Part shown: in pieces, positions 1-7,847 of the stretch
Layout of the letters: every line of letters begins with the position of its first letter
How positions within the stretch are numbered: position 1 is the first letter of the stretch
Virus record (IMG/VR): IMGVR_UViG_3300021959_000330
Span: 1-26,109 of that record
Strand: one strand, 5' to 3'
From: a virus
Length of the DNA stretch: 26,109 nucleotides
The notes under the pieces: generated by a model
Seen by the model: the letters and a program-made list of their open reading frames with translations, nothing else
Told to the model about the DNA's origin: nothing
Databases searched by the model: none
Translations under genes and position numbers: made by a program

Positions 1-8
1 TTAAACGC

Positions 9-35
9 GGGGGGTGGGGGCAAAAAATCGGGGGG
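9..35 (+). other. G-rich tract with three long G runs
   Basis: Runs of six, five and six G occur at 9-14, 16-20 and 30-35, with an A6 run between the second and third. The tract is strongly strand-asymmetric and unlike the coding DNA that follows. It could form a G-quadruplex with two stacked tetrads, or only mark a module boundary. The sequence alone does not decide. Confidence 0.4.
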
Positions 36-61
36 CCTGCATTACACACAAAATAGGCCCC
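32..61. terminator. Hairpin upstream of the packaging genes, possible bidirectional terminator
   Basis: A perfect 7-bp inverted repeat (GGGGCCT at 32-38, AGGCCCC at 55-61) encloses a 16-nt loop. On the minus strand the stem is soon followed by a T6 run (A6 at 22-27 on the plus strand). On the plus strand it is followed by A5T5 at about 64-73. It could therefore terminate transcripts from either side and insulate the structural operon from the module to the left. The loop is longer than in typical terminators. Confidence 0.45.
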
Positions 62-87
62 AGAAAAATTTTTCAAAAAAATCAGAC

Positions 88-114
88 TTGATTTACACGC
101 AATTACTGTACAAT
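88..114 (+). promoter_or_regulatory. Candidate sigma70-type promoter for the structural operon
   Basis: TTGATT at 88-93 and TACAAT at 109-114 resemble -35 and -10 boxes. They are separated by 15 nt, which is shorter than the preferred 17. The site lies between the upstream hairpin and the first gene and would give a leader of about 45 nt before the ATG at 165. If real, it excludes the upstream TTG at 114 as the terminase start, because that codon overlaps the -10 box. Confidence 0.35.
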
Positions 115-164
115 TGTTCCGCAATTTCCTTGCCTGTGGCGGTCTTCCCGGCTATTCTCAACCC

Positions 165-788
165 ATGAGCAACCGCATTTCCAAAGGCCGGTACGGCGAC
201 GACAACGATCCCAAGGTGATTGCGGCAGAATGTCGCAGGCTGGAAGCCAGTGAGGAATTCAACGAGTTGCCTGAGTTTATGTCGCGGCCCGAAGCCTTCA
301 ACAACCCGTCGCAGAAACTTCGCCGGACACAGATGACGGCATTGCCCTTCCGTTTGTCGCCTATGCAGTATAAGTTTGCCTATGAGTTCATCGAGACAGG
401 CGATGCGTACGGTGCATATCTGAAAGCCGGATACGCGGTAGACGGTAAAAAGCCATTTCAGATTCGTGGAAAGGCCAAGGAACTACTTGCACAGCCAAAG
501 GTCAACGCCTTTGTCGAATACATCAGGAAAAAAGCAATGGACAAGCTGGTAATTAACATCGACGACATCGTGGAGAAGTTTCTCACGACGTACAATCAGG
601 CAATGGCCTCGGAAGATTTCACCAATGCCAACCGTGCACTGGAAAATCTGGGTAAACACCTCGGCATGTTCGTCGAGAAGGCCATGATCGAACAGAAGAT
701 AACCATGTCTGCCGATCAACTCGACGCCGAAATAGCCAAGTATCAGGGCATTATCGATGCAGCTATCCAGCAGCCAGTCAAGCACTGA
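165..788 (+). CDS. terS: Terminase small subunit
   Basis: Probable DNA-recognition subunit of the packaging motor; it would bind the phage packaging site and present DNA to the large subunit that follows. The 207-residue protein has a helix-rich core at about residues 60-120 with the pattern typical of the family: an SPMQYKFAYEF helix, then GDAYGAYLKAGY, then a helix ending LLAQPKV and a further helix. This resembles the Terminase_2 N-terminal helix-turn-helix. The C-terminal half (IDDIVEKF, then ANRALENLGKHLGMF) is also typical. I chose the ATG at 165 over the TTG at 114 because 114 overlaps a candidate -10 box and the extra residues are not family-like. No strong ribosome binding site is seen. 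The end overlaps the large-subunit gene by 32 nt. Confidence 0.82.
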   Translation: MSNRISKGRYGDDNDPKVIAAECRRLEASEEFNELPEFMSRPEAFNNPSQKLRRTQMTALPFRLSPMQYKFAYEFIETGDAYGAYLKAGYAVDGKKPFQIRGKAKELLAQPKVNAFVEYIRKKAMDKLVINIDDIVEKFLTTYNQAMASEDFTNANRALENLGKHLGMFVEKAMIEQKITMSADQLDAEIAKYQGIIDAAIQQPVKH

Positions 789-2298
789 CCCACAGGTCCT
801 CCTCGCCCTGATGAAGGCCCGTGCTGCACAGGCGGCACACGACGATTTCGCATCCTACGTCAAGATGATGGCCCCGCTGATTGTCCCAGACTTCAAATGG
901 GGGCGACATATCGACATTATTTGTCGTGAATTGCAGCGTTGTGTCGATCAGGGTGGACAGAGGATCATGGTTTTCCTCCCACCACGGTCGTCCAAGTCCC
1001 TGATCTCCTCCAGATTGTTCCCATCGTGGTACATGGGACGCAATCCTGCCCACGAAATTCTGACAATCAGCCATAATGAGCAGCTATCCTCGGACTTTGG
1101 CCGGTCTGTCCGCGATCTGGTAGCAACTGGGGAGTTCGAGGAGGTATTCGACGGGGTCCGGCTACGGAAAGACGCCAAGGCTGCGGGTAAATGGAAGACT
1201 AACAAGGGCGGATCGTACTTCTCGGCTGGTGTTAAGTCCCAGATTGCCGGTCGCGGTGCCCATGTTGCCATCATCGACGATGCCATGTCTGAAGAGGACG
1301 CCTTCTCCGACGCCGGTCGTGAATACATCAAGAACTGGTACCCGTCAGGCCTCCGAACCCGTCTGATGCCCGGCGGTTCCATCGTTATCATCAACACCCG
1401 TTACCACGACGACGACCTCTGCGGGTGGCTGCTGCGAAATCAGGGCAACGAGGAGGTAGAGACACAGCCATGGAAGGTCATCAAGATACCTGCATGGGTC
1501 GATGACGAGGCGTCTGACCTTCTCGGACTACCAGTCGGCTCATCGTACTTCCCCGAGTGGAAGACAGATGAACTGCTACGTCAGGACGAGGCAGAAATCA
1601 GGTCGAACAACGGTGCCAAGTACTGGCAGTCGCTCTACATGCAGAACCCGACGCCCGACGACGGCGGTATCATCAAGATGGGCTACCTCCAGCCGTGGAA
1701 GGACAGCGATCCACCTGCCTGTGAGTTTGTCGTCCAGACACTCGACACCGCCTTCAGCACCAGACAGACTGCCGACGAATCGGTAATCCAGACATGGGGC
1801 ATATTTCATCAAGCCCAGACCGACTCGGCAGGACTAGAACATATTGTCGCCAACATAATCCTGCTCGGCAACGAACACGGGCGGTGGGAGTATCCCGAAC
1901 TACGTGCCCTTGCACAGGAGGAGTACGACCACCACAGACCTGATCTGATGATTGTCGAGAAGAAGGCATCGGGTCAATCGCTGATCCAAGACCTGCGTCG
2001 TGCCGGTCTGCCAATCATGGAATACAACCCTGACCGCGACAAAGTATCTCGTGTCAATGCAGTCACCCCGCTAATGGAGTCTGGACGAGTCTGGATACCG
2101 GCAGATCGACAGTGGGCAGACGATCTACTCAATCAGGCACTACGGTTCCCCGGCGGTAAGCACGACGACATGGTAGACGCCATGGCAATGGCAGTACTGT
2201 ACATGAAGGATTCATGGCGAATCGAACACCCCGACGATCCGGAGTGGGAAGACGACCAGCCTCGAAAGAAACGCGGCGGTTATTGGGTACTGCCCTGA
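757..2298 (+). CDS. terL: Terminase large subunit, packaging ATPase and nuclease
   Basis: Motor protein that drives DNA into the prohead and cuts the concatemer. The 513-residue length is normal for the family. The ATPase domain shows a Walker A-like LPPRSSKS at residues 74-81, a Walker B-like VAIIDDAM at 170-177 and a coupling motif IINTRYHDDD at 211-220. The C-terminal RNase H-like nuclease shows three acidic clusters: TLDTAF (D330), IVEKKASG (E401) and KHDDMVDA (D470, D471, D474). The ATG at 757 lies inside the small-subunit gene in another frame. A second ATG at 811 would remove 18 poorly conserved residues and cannot be excluded. Every expected catalytic element is present, so it should be active. 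Confidence 0.95.
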   Translation: MQLSSSQSSTDPQVLLALMKARAAQAAHDDFASYVKMMAPLIVPDFKWGRHIDIICRELQRCVDQGGQRIMVFLPPRSSKSLISSRLFPSWYMGRNPAHEILTISHNEQLSSDFGRSVRDLVATGEFEEVFDGVRLRKDAKAAGKWKTNKGGSYFSAGVKSQIAGRGAHVAIIDDAMSEEDAFSDAGREYIKNWYPSGLRTRLMPGGSIVIINTRYHDDDLCGWLLRNQGNEEVETQPWKVIKIPAWVDDEASDLLGLPVGSSYFPEWKTDELLRQDEAEIRSNNGAKYWQSLYMQNPTPDDGGIIKMGYLQPWKDSDPPACEFVVQTLDTAFSTRQTADESVIQTWGIFHQAQTDSAGLEHIVANIILLGNEHGRWEYPELRALAQEEYDHHRPDLMIVEKKASGQSLIQDLRRAGLPIMEYNPDRDKVSRVNAVTPLMESGRVWIPADRQWADDLLNQALRFPGGKHDDMVDAMAMAVLYMKDSWRIEHPDDPEWEDDQPRKKRGGYWVLP

Positions 2299-2311
2299 CC
2301 ACCCGTATAAT
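2283..2311 (+). promoter_or_regulatory. Candidate internal promoter with perfect TATAAT
   Basis: TATAAT lies at 2306-2311, with TTGGGT (three of six matches to TTGACA) 17 nt upstream at 2283-2288. It falls in one of the few intergenic gaps, 19 nt before the next stop-free frame. The expected start of transcription, about 7 nt past the -10 box, coincides with the ATG at 2318, so the mRNA would be leaderless. The -35 box is weak and lies inside the terminase gene, so chance is possible. Confidence 0.35.
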
Positions 2312-2317
2312 TCCCAC

Positions 2318-2581
2318 ATGGGATTTAATCTTCAATCTGTCATTACGACCACGGCACCGCTACTCTTCGCAGCAGTCGGCTATCTAATGATGTCGTTAAA
2401 TGAGTTGGAAAACCGTCTCTATCAGGTAGAATCACGGATGATGCAGCTGGTCACCCCCGACGGACAGATTGTCCCATCGCCGGACAATGCCATTGCTCGT
2501 CAGGAACTACGAGAAAATTTATTGCATCACATACACGATCTACAGGTACGCCTGTCGCTCCTAGAAGCAAAAGGACAATAG
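2318..2581 (+). CDS. Small membrane protein with C-terminal coiled coil
   Basis: An 87-residue protein I do not recognise by name. Residues 7-26 form one hydrophobic segment (from SVITTT to YLMMSL) suited to a single membrane span. It is followed by heptad-like helices (NELENRLYQVESRMMQL and a second at about 63-84) that predict a coiled coil. Small one-span, coiled-coil proteins of phages are often tied to lysis (holin or spanin-like roles) or to the neck, but nothing here proves either. The gene sits between terminase and portal, starts 20 nt after the terminase stop with no visible ribosome binding site, and ends 1 nt before the portal start. Gene 11997-12221 has the same architecture. Confidence 0.7.
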   Translation: MGFNLQSVITTTAPLLFAAVGYLMMSLNELENRLYQVESRMMQLVTPDGQIVPSPDNAIARQELRENLLHHIHDLQVRLSLLEAKGQ

Positions 2582-2582
2582 A

Positions 2583-5009
2583 ATGTCACTCGTTGAAAAC
2601 TACGGACCTATGCTGCCGGAAGCAGAACTCGAAGAAGGCCTCCCCGAGTTCGAGATGGAACTGGAAGACATCATGGTGGAGGGTGGGGACCTTTCAGGTC
2701 TGTCGCCCGACGACATGGCGTTCATGGCGTCCATGCAGGAAGAAGTTGCAGTAGAAATTGAAATCCCGCACTTCGCCAACCTTGCCGAGTATCTTGGCGA
2801 CGACGAGTTGTCGGACATTGCAGAACGTGTCATCGAAGGATTCGAGGCCGACAAGGACAGCCGCTCCGAATGGGACGAGACACTGACCCGTGGCCTCGAT
2901 CTGCTCGGCCTGAAGTTCGAGGAGACCGGCACGGCATTCGATGGATCGTGTGCAGCAACACACCCGCTGATCATCGAGTCAGCAGTAAAGTTCCAATCCA
3001 AGGCGTCTCAGGAGATTCTTCCCGCCAACGGTCCTGTCCGCACACAGATCATCGGTGATCCTGACAGTCAGATCGTCCAGCAGTCCAACCGTGTCCGCCG
3101 GTTTATGAACTATGAACTGACCGAGATGATGCCCGAGTACTTCGACGAGATGGAGCGGATGCTGTTCCATCTCCCCATTGTCGGCTCTGCAATCGTCAAA
3201 ATGTACTACGACGGCGGTCTGGAACGACCGACTGCCGAACACATCCCGATTGATCAGTTCTATGTCAACTACTCGGCAACTGACCTACGTCGTGCCGACC
3301 GGTACACCCACATCATCTACAAGTCCCCGGTCGATATCCGCCGAGACATGGCAGCAGGGATGTACCGTGATGTCGAAGACCTGTCAGACAGTCCGGACAG
3401 TGGCAGATCAGACAATGAGATTTCGTCCAAGATTGACGAGATCATGGGACTCAGCGGTAACAACTCCGAAGACCCAGAGTACACCCTTCTCGAACAGCAT
3501 GTCTATCTCGAACTCGAAGACGACGACATGCCGTATCCCTACATCGTGACAGTCGAGGAGTCCTCGCGTCAGGTCCTCTCTCTCCGTCGCAACTACCGTG
3601 AAGACGACCCCCGCGCCGAGAAGATGATCCACTTCACCCACTATCGGTTTGTCCCCGGCTTTGGCTTCTACGGTCTCGGCCTGATCCACCTGATCGGTAA
3701 CCTGACCATGACGGCAACGTCAGCCATGAGGGCACTGGTCGATGCCGGTCAGTTCGCCAACCTTCCCGGCGGCTTCAAGGCGAAGGGTGTCCGGGTTGTC
3801 GGCGACAACGACCCGATCAGCCCCGGTGAGTTCAAGGAAGTAGAGGCACTCGGCATGGACCTGAACAAGGCCATCGTCAACCTGCCCTACAAAGAACCGT
3901 CCCAGACACTCTTCCAGCTGCTCGGCTTTGTCTCCGGGGCAGCAGAAAAGTTTGCCGATCAGACCGATCAGGTCGTCAACGATTCCTCCGGATACGGTCC
4001 TGTCGGGACAACCATGGCCCTGATCGAGGCCTCTGCCAAGTTCTTCTCGGCAGTCCACAAGCGTCTCCACCACGCCCAGCGTCAGCAGTTCAAGATTCTG
4101 GCCCAGATCAATGAGACGTTTGTCCCTGTCAACGGCTACCCGTACGCCACACCGGAAGGTGACATGACCATCTTCCAGCAGGATTTTGATGGTCGTGTTG
4201 ACGTTCTCCCCGTCTCGGACCCGAACATCCCGAGCCGTGCTCACCGCCTGTCCTTGGCAAGTCTGGCTCTCCAGTTGGCAGCACAGACGCCTCCGGGGAC
4301 ATTCAACAACACCGAACTGATCCGTCAGGTCCTTGAGGCAGCAGACTTCCCGAACATTGATCAGGTCATCCCGGCCAAGCAGGAAGCCCAACCGGCAGAC
4401 CCGGTGACCGACATCATGAATGCCACAAAGGGAATGCCCATTGCTGCCTTCCCCGGTCAAGATCATGAGTCACACATTCAGGTCAAGACCAACTTCCTGT
4501 CCGACCCGACCGCAGGTGCGTCTGAGGCCTTCAAACAGTTTGCCCCGGTCATTCAGGCCAACATTCAGGAACATATGATGCTCCGGTACAAGACACAGAT
4601 CGAGGGCGTCGTCGCCCAGACAGTACCGCCCGAGCAATATCAGATGGCCGTACAGCAGGGAATGCAGGACGCAATCATTGCAGAGGCTGCTGCCCGAGTT
4701 GCCACGGCGAACCAGCAGATTGCCAGTGGGGGTAGCCCCGAGGAACGGCTGGTCCAGATTGATCAGGAGCGTCTCCGCCTTGATCAGGAAAAACTTCAGC
4801 TGGATGCCATCAAGGATGCGGCCAACATTGCAACCAAGAATCGTCAGCTGGACCTGAAGGAAGACCAGCAGCGCATGGCCGCACTGAAGGACGGTCTCAA
4901 GCTAATGTCGGACAAGGAGGAGGCAGAACTTGACCGTGAAGAAAGTCGTCGTGAGATGCTTATTGATCTTCTTGCTGATGCTGCCAAGTCAGAGGCCGCT
5001 GGTGGCTGA
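2583..5009 (+). CDS. Portal protein (P22-type, long)
   Basis: Dodecameric ring at the unique capsid vertex through which DNA enters and leaves; it docks the terminase and later the tail accessory factor. At 808 residues it is somewhat longer than P22 gp1 (725). The N-terminal 60 residues are very acidic. The core holds typical portal stretches, such as FDGSCAATHPLIIESAVKF, the IVGSAIVKMYYD region and PIDQFYVNYSATDLRRADR. The later helix-rich part (residues about 370-500) contains LIHLIGNLTMTATSAMRALVDAG and a VGTTMALIEASAKFFSAVHKR helix. The last 120 residues are a Gln/Glu/Lys-rich coiled coil, as in the P22 barrel. Its position directly after terminase fits. Its last 80 nt are also read in another frame by the hydrolase gene if that gene starts at 4930. 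Confidence 0.9.
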   Translation: MSLVENYGPMLPEAELEEGLPEFEMELEDIMVEGGDLSGLSPDDMAFMASMQEEVAVEIEIPHFANLAEYLGDDELSDIAERVIEGFEADKDSRSEWDETLTRGLDLLGLKFEETGTAFDGSCAATHPLIIESAVKFQSKASQEILPANGPVRTQIIGDPDSQIVQQSNRVRRFMNYELTEMMPEYFDEMERMLFHLPIVGSAIVKMYYDGGLERPTAEHIPIDQFYVNYSATDLRRADRYTHIIYKSPVDIRRDMAAGMYRDVEDLSDSPDSGRSDNEISSKIDEIMGLSGNNSEDPEYTLLEQHVYLELEDDDMPYPYIVTVEESSRQVLSLRRNYREDDPRAEKMIHFTHYRFVPGFGFYGLGLIHLIGNLTMTATSAMRALVDAGQFANLPGGFKAKGVRVVGDNDPISPGEFKEVEALGMDLNKAIVNLPYKEPSQTLFQLLGFVSGAAEKFADQTDQVVNDSSGYGPVGTTMALIEASAKFFSAVHKRLHHAQRQQFKILAQINETFVPVNGYPYATPEGDMTIFQQDFDGRVDVLPVSDPNIPSRAHRLSLASLALQLAAQTPPGTFNNTELIRQVLEAADFPNIDQVIPAKQEAQPADPVTDIMNATKGMPIAAFPGQDHESHIQVKTNFLSDPTAGASEAFKQFAPVIQANIQEHMMLRYKTQIEGVVAQTVPPEQYQMAVQQGMQDAIIAEAAARVATANQQIASGGSPEERLVQIDQERLRLDQEKLQLDAIKDAANIATKNRQLDLKEDQQRMAALKDGLKLMSDKEEAELDREESRREMLIDLLADAAKSEAAGG

Positions 5010-5607
5010 TAGCAACAAGATTCGACAGCTTCTATCCAAAAGCGGCTTCGGTGACGCAGCCACTGCTGGAATTATGGGTAACATTGACGTTGAAACCGGC
5101 GGTTCTTTCGACCCCCGACAGAAACAGTATTCTGGTGGACCGGGACGTGGACTGTTTCAGATGGAGTCCGGTGCAGGAAAACTAGACGAATATCAGACAT
5201 GGCTTAAAAATACAGGTCGTCAGGACAGCGATGCCAGTCAGATTCAGTTTTTTCGTGACACCATCTACGATCCGTCCGGAGTCCGGGACATTGTCGGAGT
5301 AGACGTAGTCGGATTTGGTAACGCCGAGAAACTTCGGAATGTGCTTGAAACCGATGATCCTGCAAAAATTGCCGAAGCCGTTTCCAATCTATGGGAAAGG
5401 CCGAGTGTTCCACATATGGAACGACGAAAAGAAGCCGCTGCTAAATATATGGAGGCAGAGCCGGAAGATACTACAAGTTTACTGTCCCGCCTTAACGAGT
5501 CTATTCGCGGTCTATTGGATAGAGGTGGGGATAGTCGTAAACTAGCCCCAGAAGATCAAGCACAATTTTCAGACCTGATGAGCCGTCTGTCACAGCAAGG
5601 AAAGTAA
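4930..5607 (+). CDS. Peptidoglycan hydrolase (phage tail lysozyme-like) with optional signal peptide
   Basis: Probable cell-wall hydrolase. The core matches the phage tail lysozyme family: GIMGNIDVETGG with a likely catalytic Glu at residue 55 (numbered from 4930), then GRGLFQ at 72-77 and a later NLWERPSVPHMERR stretch. Two starts compete. TTG at 4930 has a strong AAGGAGG at 4914-4920 and gives 225 residues beginning with a Sec signal-like peptide (KK and R, then CLLIFLLML, then LVA-DS). GTG at 5002 overlaps the portal stop and gives a 201-residue protein starting MADSNKIRQLL, with no signal. The first would be exported as an endolysin; the second would suit a virion-associated enzyme used at entry. 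The coordinates given are the long form. The C-terminal 45 residues are acidic and helical. Confidence 0.8.
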   Translation: MTVKKVVVRCLLIFLLMLPSQRPLVADSNKIRQLLSKSGFGDAATAGIMGNIDVETGGSFDPRQKQYSGGPGRGLFQMESGAGKLDEYQTWLKNTGRQDSDASQIQFFRDTIYDPSGVRDIVGVDVVGFGNAEKLRNVLETDDPAKIAEAVSNLWERPSVPHMERRKEAAAKYMEAEPEDTTSLLSRLNESIRGLLDRGGDSRKLAPEDQAQFSDLMSRLSQQGK

Positions 5608-5609
5608 TC

Positions 5610-7070
5610 ATGGCAATCCAAGACGATATTATAGCAATGCTGTCTCAGGTCAGCGATGCAGGTAACCGGGCAGCAGATCGTGGCCGCACAGGATCAGAAA
5701 TGTACAGCCAGATGGCTGATCTTCTGTCAGGCGATAACCGGTCCAAGGCAATGCGAGAAATTGCTATGCTTTCAGACAATCCTGAGATGAGTATTGAAGA
5801 GCAGATGCGCTTTGATCCTCTTACCGGAAGTCGGGTTGCTGATATTATCGAAAAGTACATGGAAGATGCCGGGGACGGTGCCACTGCTGCGGCAGTGCCG
5901 CAATCTCCTGTTCCTGACGATATGATTGTTGACGATACCCGTGCAGCCGAACGGATGATGGAAGTAATGCCGTCCCCCGACACTGCTCCACGCACACCCG
6001 TGACCACCCAGCCGTTACAACCCCTGACCCCGATGCCGGGTGCGGGTCCGGGCGAGGCCGGAATGTTGATGGTGGACGACACCGGAGCGGCCATGCAGGG
6101 TCAGGGCATGGACGAAATTCGAGAAGAGATTATATCGAAGTCTCCACGACTTCAGGAGGCCATGGCACAGGACATTGTTGACGGTGCCCGATCTGATACG
6201 GAACGTGCTGCTGATTTACAACAAGCTGCCATCCGTATGATGGAAGATCAGGCCCGTCAGGAAGGTGTCTACGGTACACAGGGTGCCCGTATTCGCGCCG
6301 CTGCCGGGGAGGAAACTGGTCTGAGTGGTGCCCTCCTTAACGCACGTATGGGTCGTGAAGCAACACCTGAAGATGAGATAGCGTCTCTCATCACTGGCGG
6401 CACGGCTGCTCTCAGTGCCCTTCCTGCCGGATCACTTGCTAATGTTGCGATGCGTCTTGGCGTTGGTCGTTTTTCCCCGCAGCAGATTGCGCGTAATCCC
6501 CAGCTTCGACTTCAGATTGAGCAGGAAGTTCGGCTTCTTCTCCCCAAACCAACTGCGGGTGCACCTTCTTCCTACGTTGTCCCGTCAGCACAGGTAGGGG
6601 CACAGGGCCGACAGGCAGCACAGGCAGCAGCCCGTGCCCGTCAGGCGGCAGAAGCCCGTGCCCGTGCAGCAGCGCGTGGCGAACGTAGCGGTCCAGACAT
6701 TCCGATTACCCCGTCCCCAGCCCAGCGACTTGGCTCGACTCAGGGTTCGACCAGCGCGTTCGATGATCTGATCAATCGTCTCGGCCCGATTGGAATGGCC
6801 GGGGGCATGTCTGTCCGCGACAACATTCTGCGTAACTACGCCATGATGTCCGATGGTAAGTCTGTTAGTCGACATCTGGGCATAAAACCAGAAAAAGGGA
6901 AAACGCGGGTACTTCCTAAATATGAAATGTATTTCCCAACTTCTCCTGAAGAAATTTCTGATATTCGTGACCGCCTAGACGAAGACAAGTCTTATGGTAG
7001 GCAGATTAGAAAATATCTAAATCCATATTATTTGTCCGACGTACTGTCAAATATGGGAAAAGATGATTAA
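5610..7070 (+). CDS. Large virion-associated protein of unknown function
   Basis: A 486-residue protein I do not recognise. It has an N-terminal helical region (1-80), a Pro-, Met- and Asp-rich linker (about 90-165) and a helical section (165-260). A small hydrophobic stretch follows (ITGGTAALSALPAGSLANVAM, about 261-281), then an Ala/Arg repeat-like helix around residues 330-355 and a charged C-terminus. Low-complexity, helix-rich proteins of this size beside a lysozyme-like gene are often internal or ejection proteins delivered with the DNA. That role is inference only. AAGGAAA at 5597-5603 precedes the ATG. The last 200 nt are visibly richer in A and T than the rest of the gene, which may mark a recombination joint. 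Confidence 0.75.
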   Translation: MAIQDDIIAMLSQVSDAGNRAADRGRTGSEMYSQMADLLSGDNRSKAMREIAMLSDNPEMSIEEQMRFDPLTGSRVADIIEKYMEDAGDGATAAAVPQSPVPDDMIVDDTRAAERMMEVMPSPDTAPRTPVTTQPLQPLTPMPGAGPGEAGMLMVDDTGAAMQGQGMDEIREEIISKSPRLQEAMAQDIVDGARSDTERAADLQQAAIRMMEDQARQEGVYGTQGARIRAAAGEETGLSGALLNARMGREATPEDEIASLITGGTAALSALPAGSLANVAMRLGVGRFSPQQIARNPQLRLQIEQEVRLLLPKPTAGAPSSYVVPSAQVGAQGRQAAQAAARARQAAEARARAAARGERSGPDIPITPSPAQRLGSTQGSTSAFDDLINRLGPIGMAGGMSVRDNILRNYAMMSDGKSVSRHLGIKPEKGKTRVLPKYEMYFPTSPEEISDIRDRLDEDKSYGRQIRKYLNPYYLSDVLSNMGKDD

Positions 7071-7282
7071 TGGCTGACACTAAGTTCGGTAAAGTAATGA
7101 AAGAATTCTATGCCGGTGATCTAAAATCTGGTTCCGGTAAGAAAGTGACAAATCCTGAACAGGCAAAGGCTATCGCAGCAGCAGAATCTAACGCTGTTAA
7201 AATGGCCGCTGGTGGTGCAGTATGTCGTCCAACCGGTCAGGGTTATCGCTCTGCCCGTCCCCGAAAAGGAATTATGTCATGA
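7070..7282 (+). CDS. Small DUF6496-like protein
   Basis: A 70-residue protein whose first 45 residues match the pattern I remember for DUF6496: KVMKEFYAGDLKSGSGKKV, then an Ala-rich helix (QAKAIAAAES). The function of that family is unknown; the assignment is from memory. The C-terminus is Gly/Arg-rich and ends with a GYRSARPRK motif that recurs, slightly changed, in the next gene. It starts within the stop codon of the preceding gene (TAATG), so translation is likely coupled. It lies in a run of four small genes between the large unknown protein and the co-chaperonin. Confidence 0.75.
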   Translation: MADTKFGKVMKEFYAGDLKSGSGKKVTNPEQAKAIAAAESNAVKMAAGGAVCRPTGQGYRSARPRKGIMS

Positions 7283-7482
7283 CCAAGAAAGCAATGCCGA
7301 AGCCCAAGCCGACAAGTTCTGTCGATCCTAAGACCGGGGCGACTCGTGGCTTTGAGCCTATCACAATTCAGTCTATTGACCCGGAGACGGGAGCAACTCG
7401 TGGACCAGATATCGAAATGGTTCCGGTAAAGAAAGCATCGGGTGGTCGCCTCGGCTACCGCCAAGCCCGTCAACCCAAATAG
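7279..7482 (+). CDS. Small basic protein with an internal 18-residue duplication
   Basis: The 67-residue protein begins MTKKAMPKPKP and then holds two copies of a short unit, SVDPKTGATRG at about 14-24 and SIDPETGATRG at about 32-42. It ends GGRLGYRQARQPK, echoing the end of the preceding protein (GYRSARPRK). I do not recognise a family. The ATG at 7279 overlaps the previous stop (ATGA), and upstream in-frame codons belong to the shadow of that gene. Probably disordered and nucleic-acid or protein binding, but that is only a guess from composition. Confidence 0.65.
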   Translation: MTKKAMPKPKPTSSVDPKTGATRGFEPITIQSIDPETGATRGPDIEMVPVKKASGGRLGYRQARQPK

Positions 7483-7491
7483 GAGGCCATT

Positions 7492-7623
7492 ATGGCAAAA
7501 GGTAAAGGTAAATCTTACGGCGACACCGCCAAGATTCCGCAGTCGGATTTCAGTGTCCGTGCGGAACGTGAAGTTCTTCGGAACTCCGACAAGTCTACTT
7601 ATCAGATTAAGAAAGGTAAGTAG
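7492..7623 (+). CDS. Very small basic protein (43 residues)
   Basis: A short frame from ATG 7492 to TAG 7621 with an ideal AGGAGG at 7481-7486, which decides that it is translated. The protein starts MAKGKGKSYGDTAKIPQ, carries 11 Lys/Arg against 5 Asp/Glu, and ends IKKGK. No function is recognised. It belongs to the group of small Lys-rich proteins scattered through this operon. A 35-nt gap without notable structure separates it from the next gene. Confidence 0.65.
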   Translation: MAKGKGKSYGDTAKIPQSDFSVRAEREVLRNSDKSTYQIKKGK

Positions 7624-7658
7624 TCACCCCCTCGTCTTCCCCACGTAACGGAGAACCC

Positions 7659-7847
7659 ATGTATTTCGAAGACATCAAGAAACAAATAGAAGCCCAGATT
7701 ACGGAGTACGAAAAACTCCTTGGGTCCAATGGCGCAGAGGACTATTCTGCCTATCGTCAATACGTCGGCACTATTTCAGGACTGAAGTGGTGTCGGGATT
7801 TGGTCGCACAAATCCAGAAACGTACAGCGGAAGGAGAAGACGACTAA
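7659..7847 (+). CDS. Small helical protein of unknown function
   Basis: A 62-residue, helix-only protein: MYFEDIKKQIEAQITEYEKLL, a short AEDYSAYRQYVG segment, then LKWCRDLVAQIQKRTAEGEDD. It looks like a helical hairpin. Similar short proteins with a YxxYRxxVGxIxGL-type centre occur in other podovirus-like phages beside head genes, as far as I recall, without known function. CGGAGAA at 7649-7655 precedes the ATG. Its stop overlaps the co-chaperonin start (TAATG), and its 3' end carries the AAGGAG used by that gene. Confidence 0.7.
   Translation: MYFEDIKKQIEAQITEYEKLLGSNGAEDYSAYRQYVGTISGLKWCRDLVAQIQKRTAEGEDD

Noticed and set aside
114-164. TTG start at 114 for the small terminase
   Set aside because: It overlaps a candidate -10 box and adds residues without family character; ATG 165 is the better start.
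3720-4466. Long minus-strand frame (248 codons) within the portal gene
   Set aside because: It is antisense to a well-supported gene and reads as low-similarity, Cys- and Leu-rich protein without recognisable motifs. It has no promoter or ribosome binding site. Codon bias of the portal explains the lack of stops.
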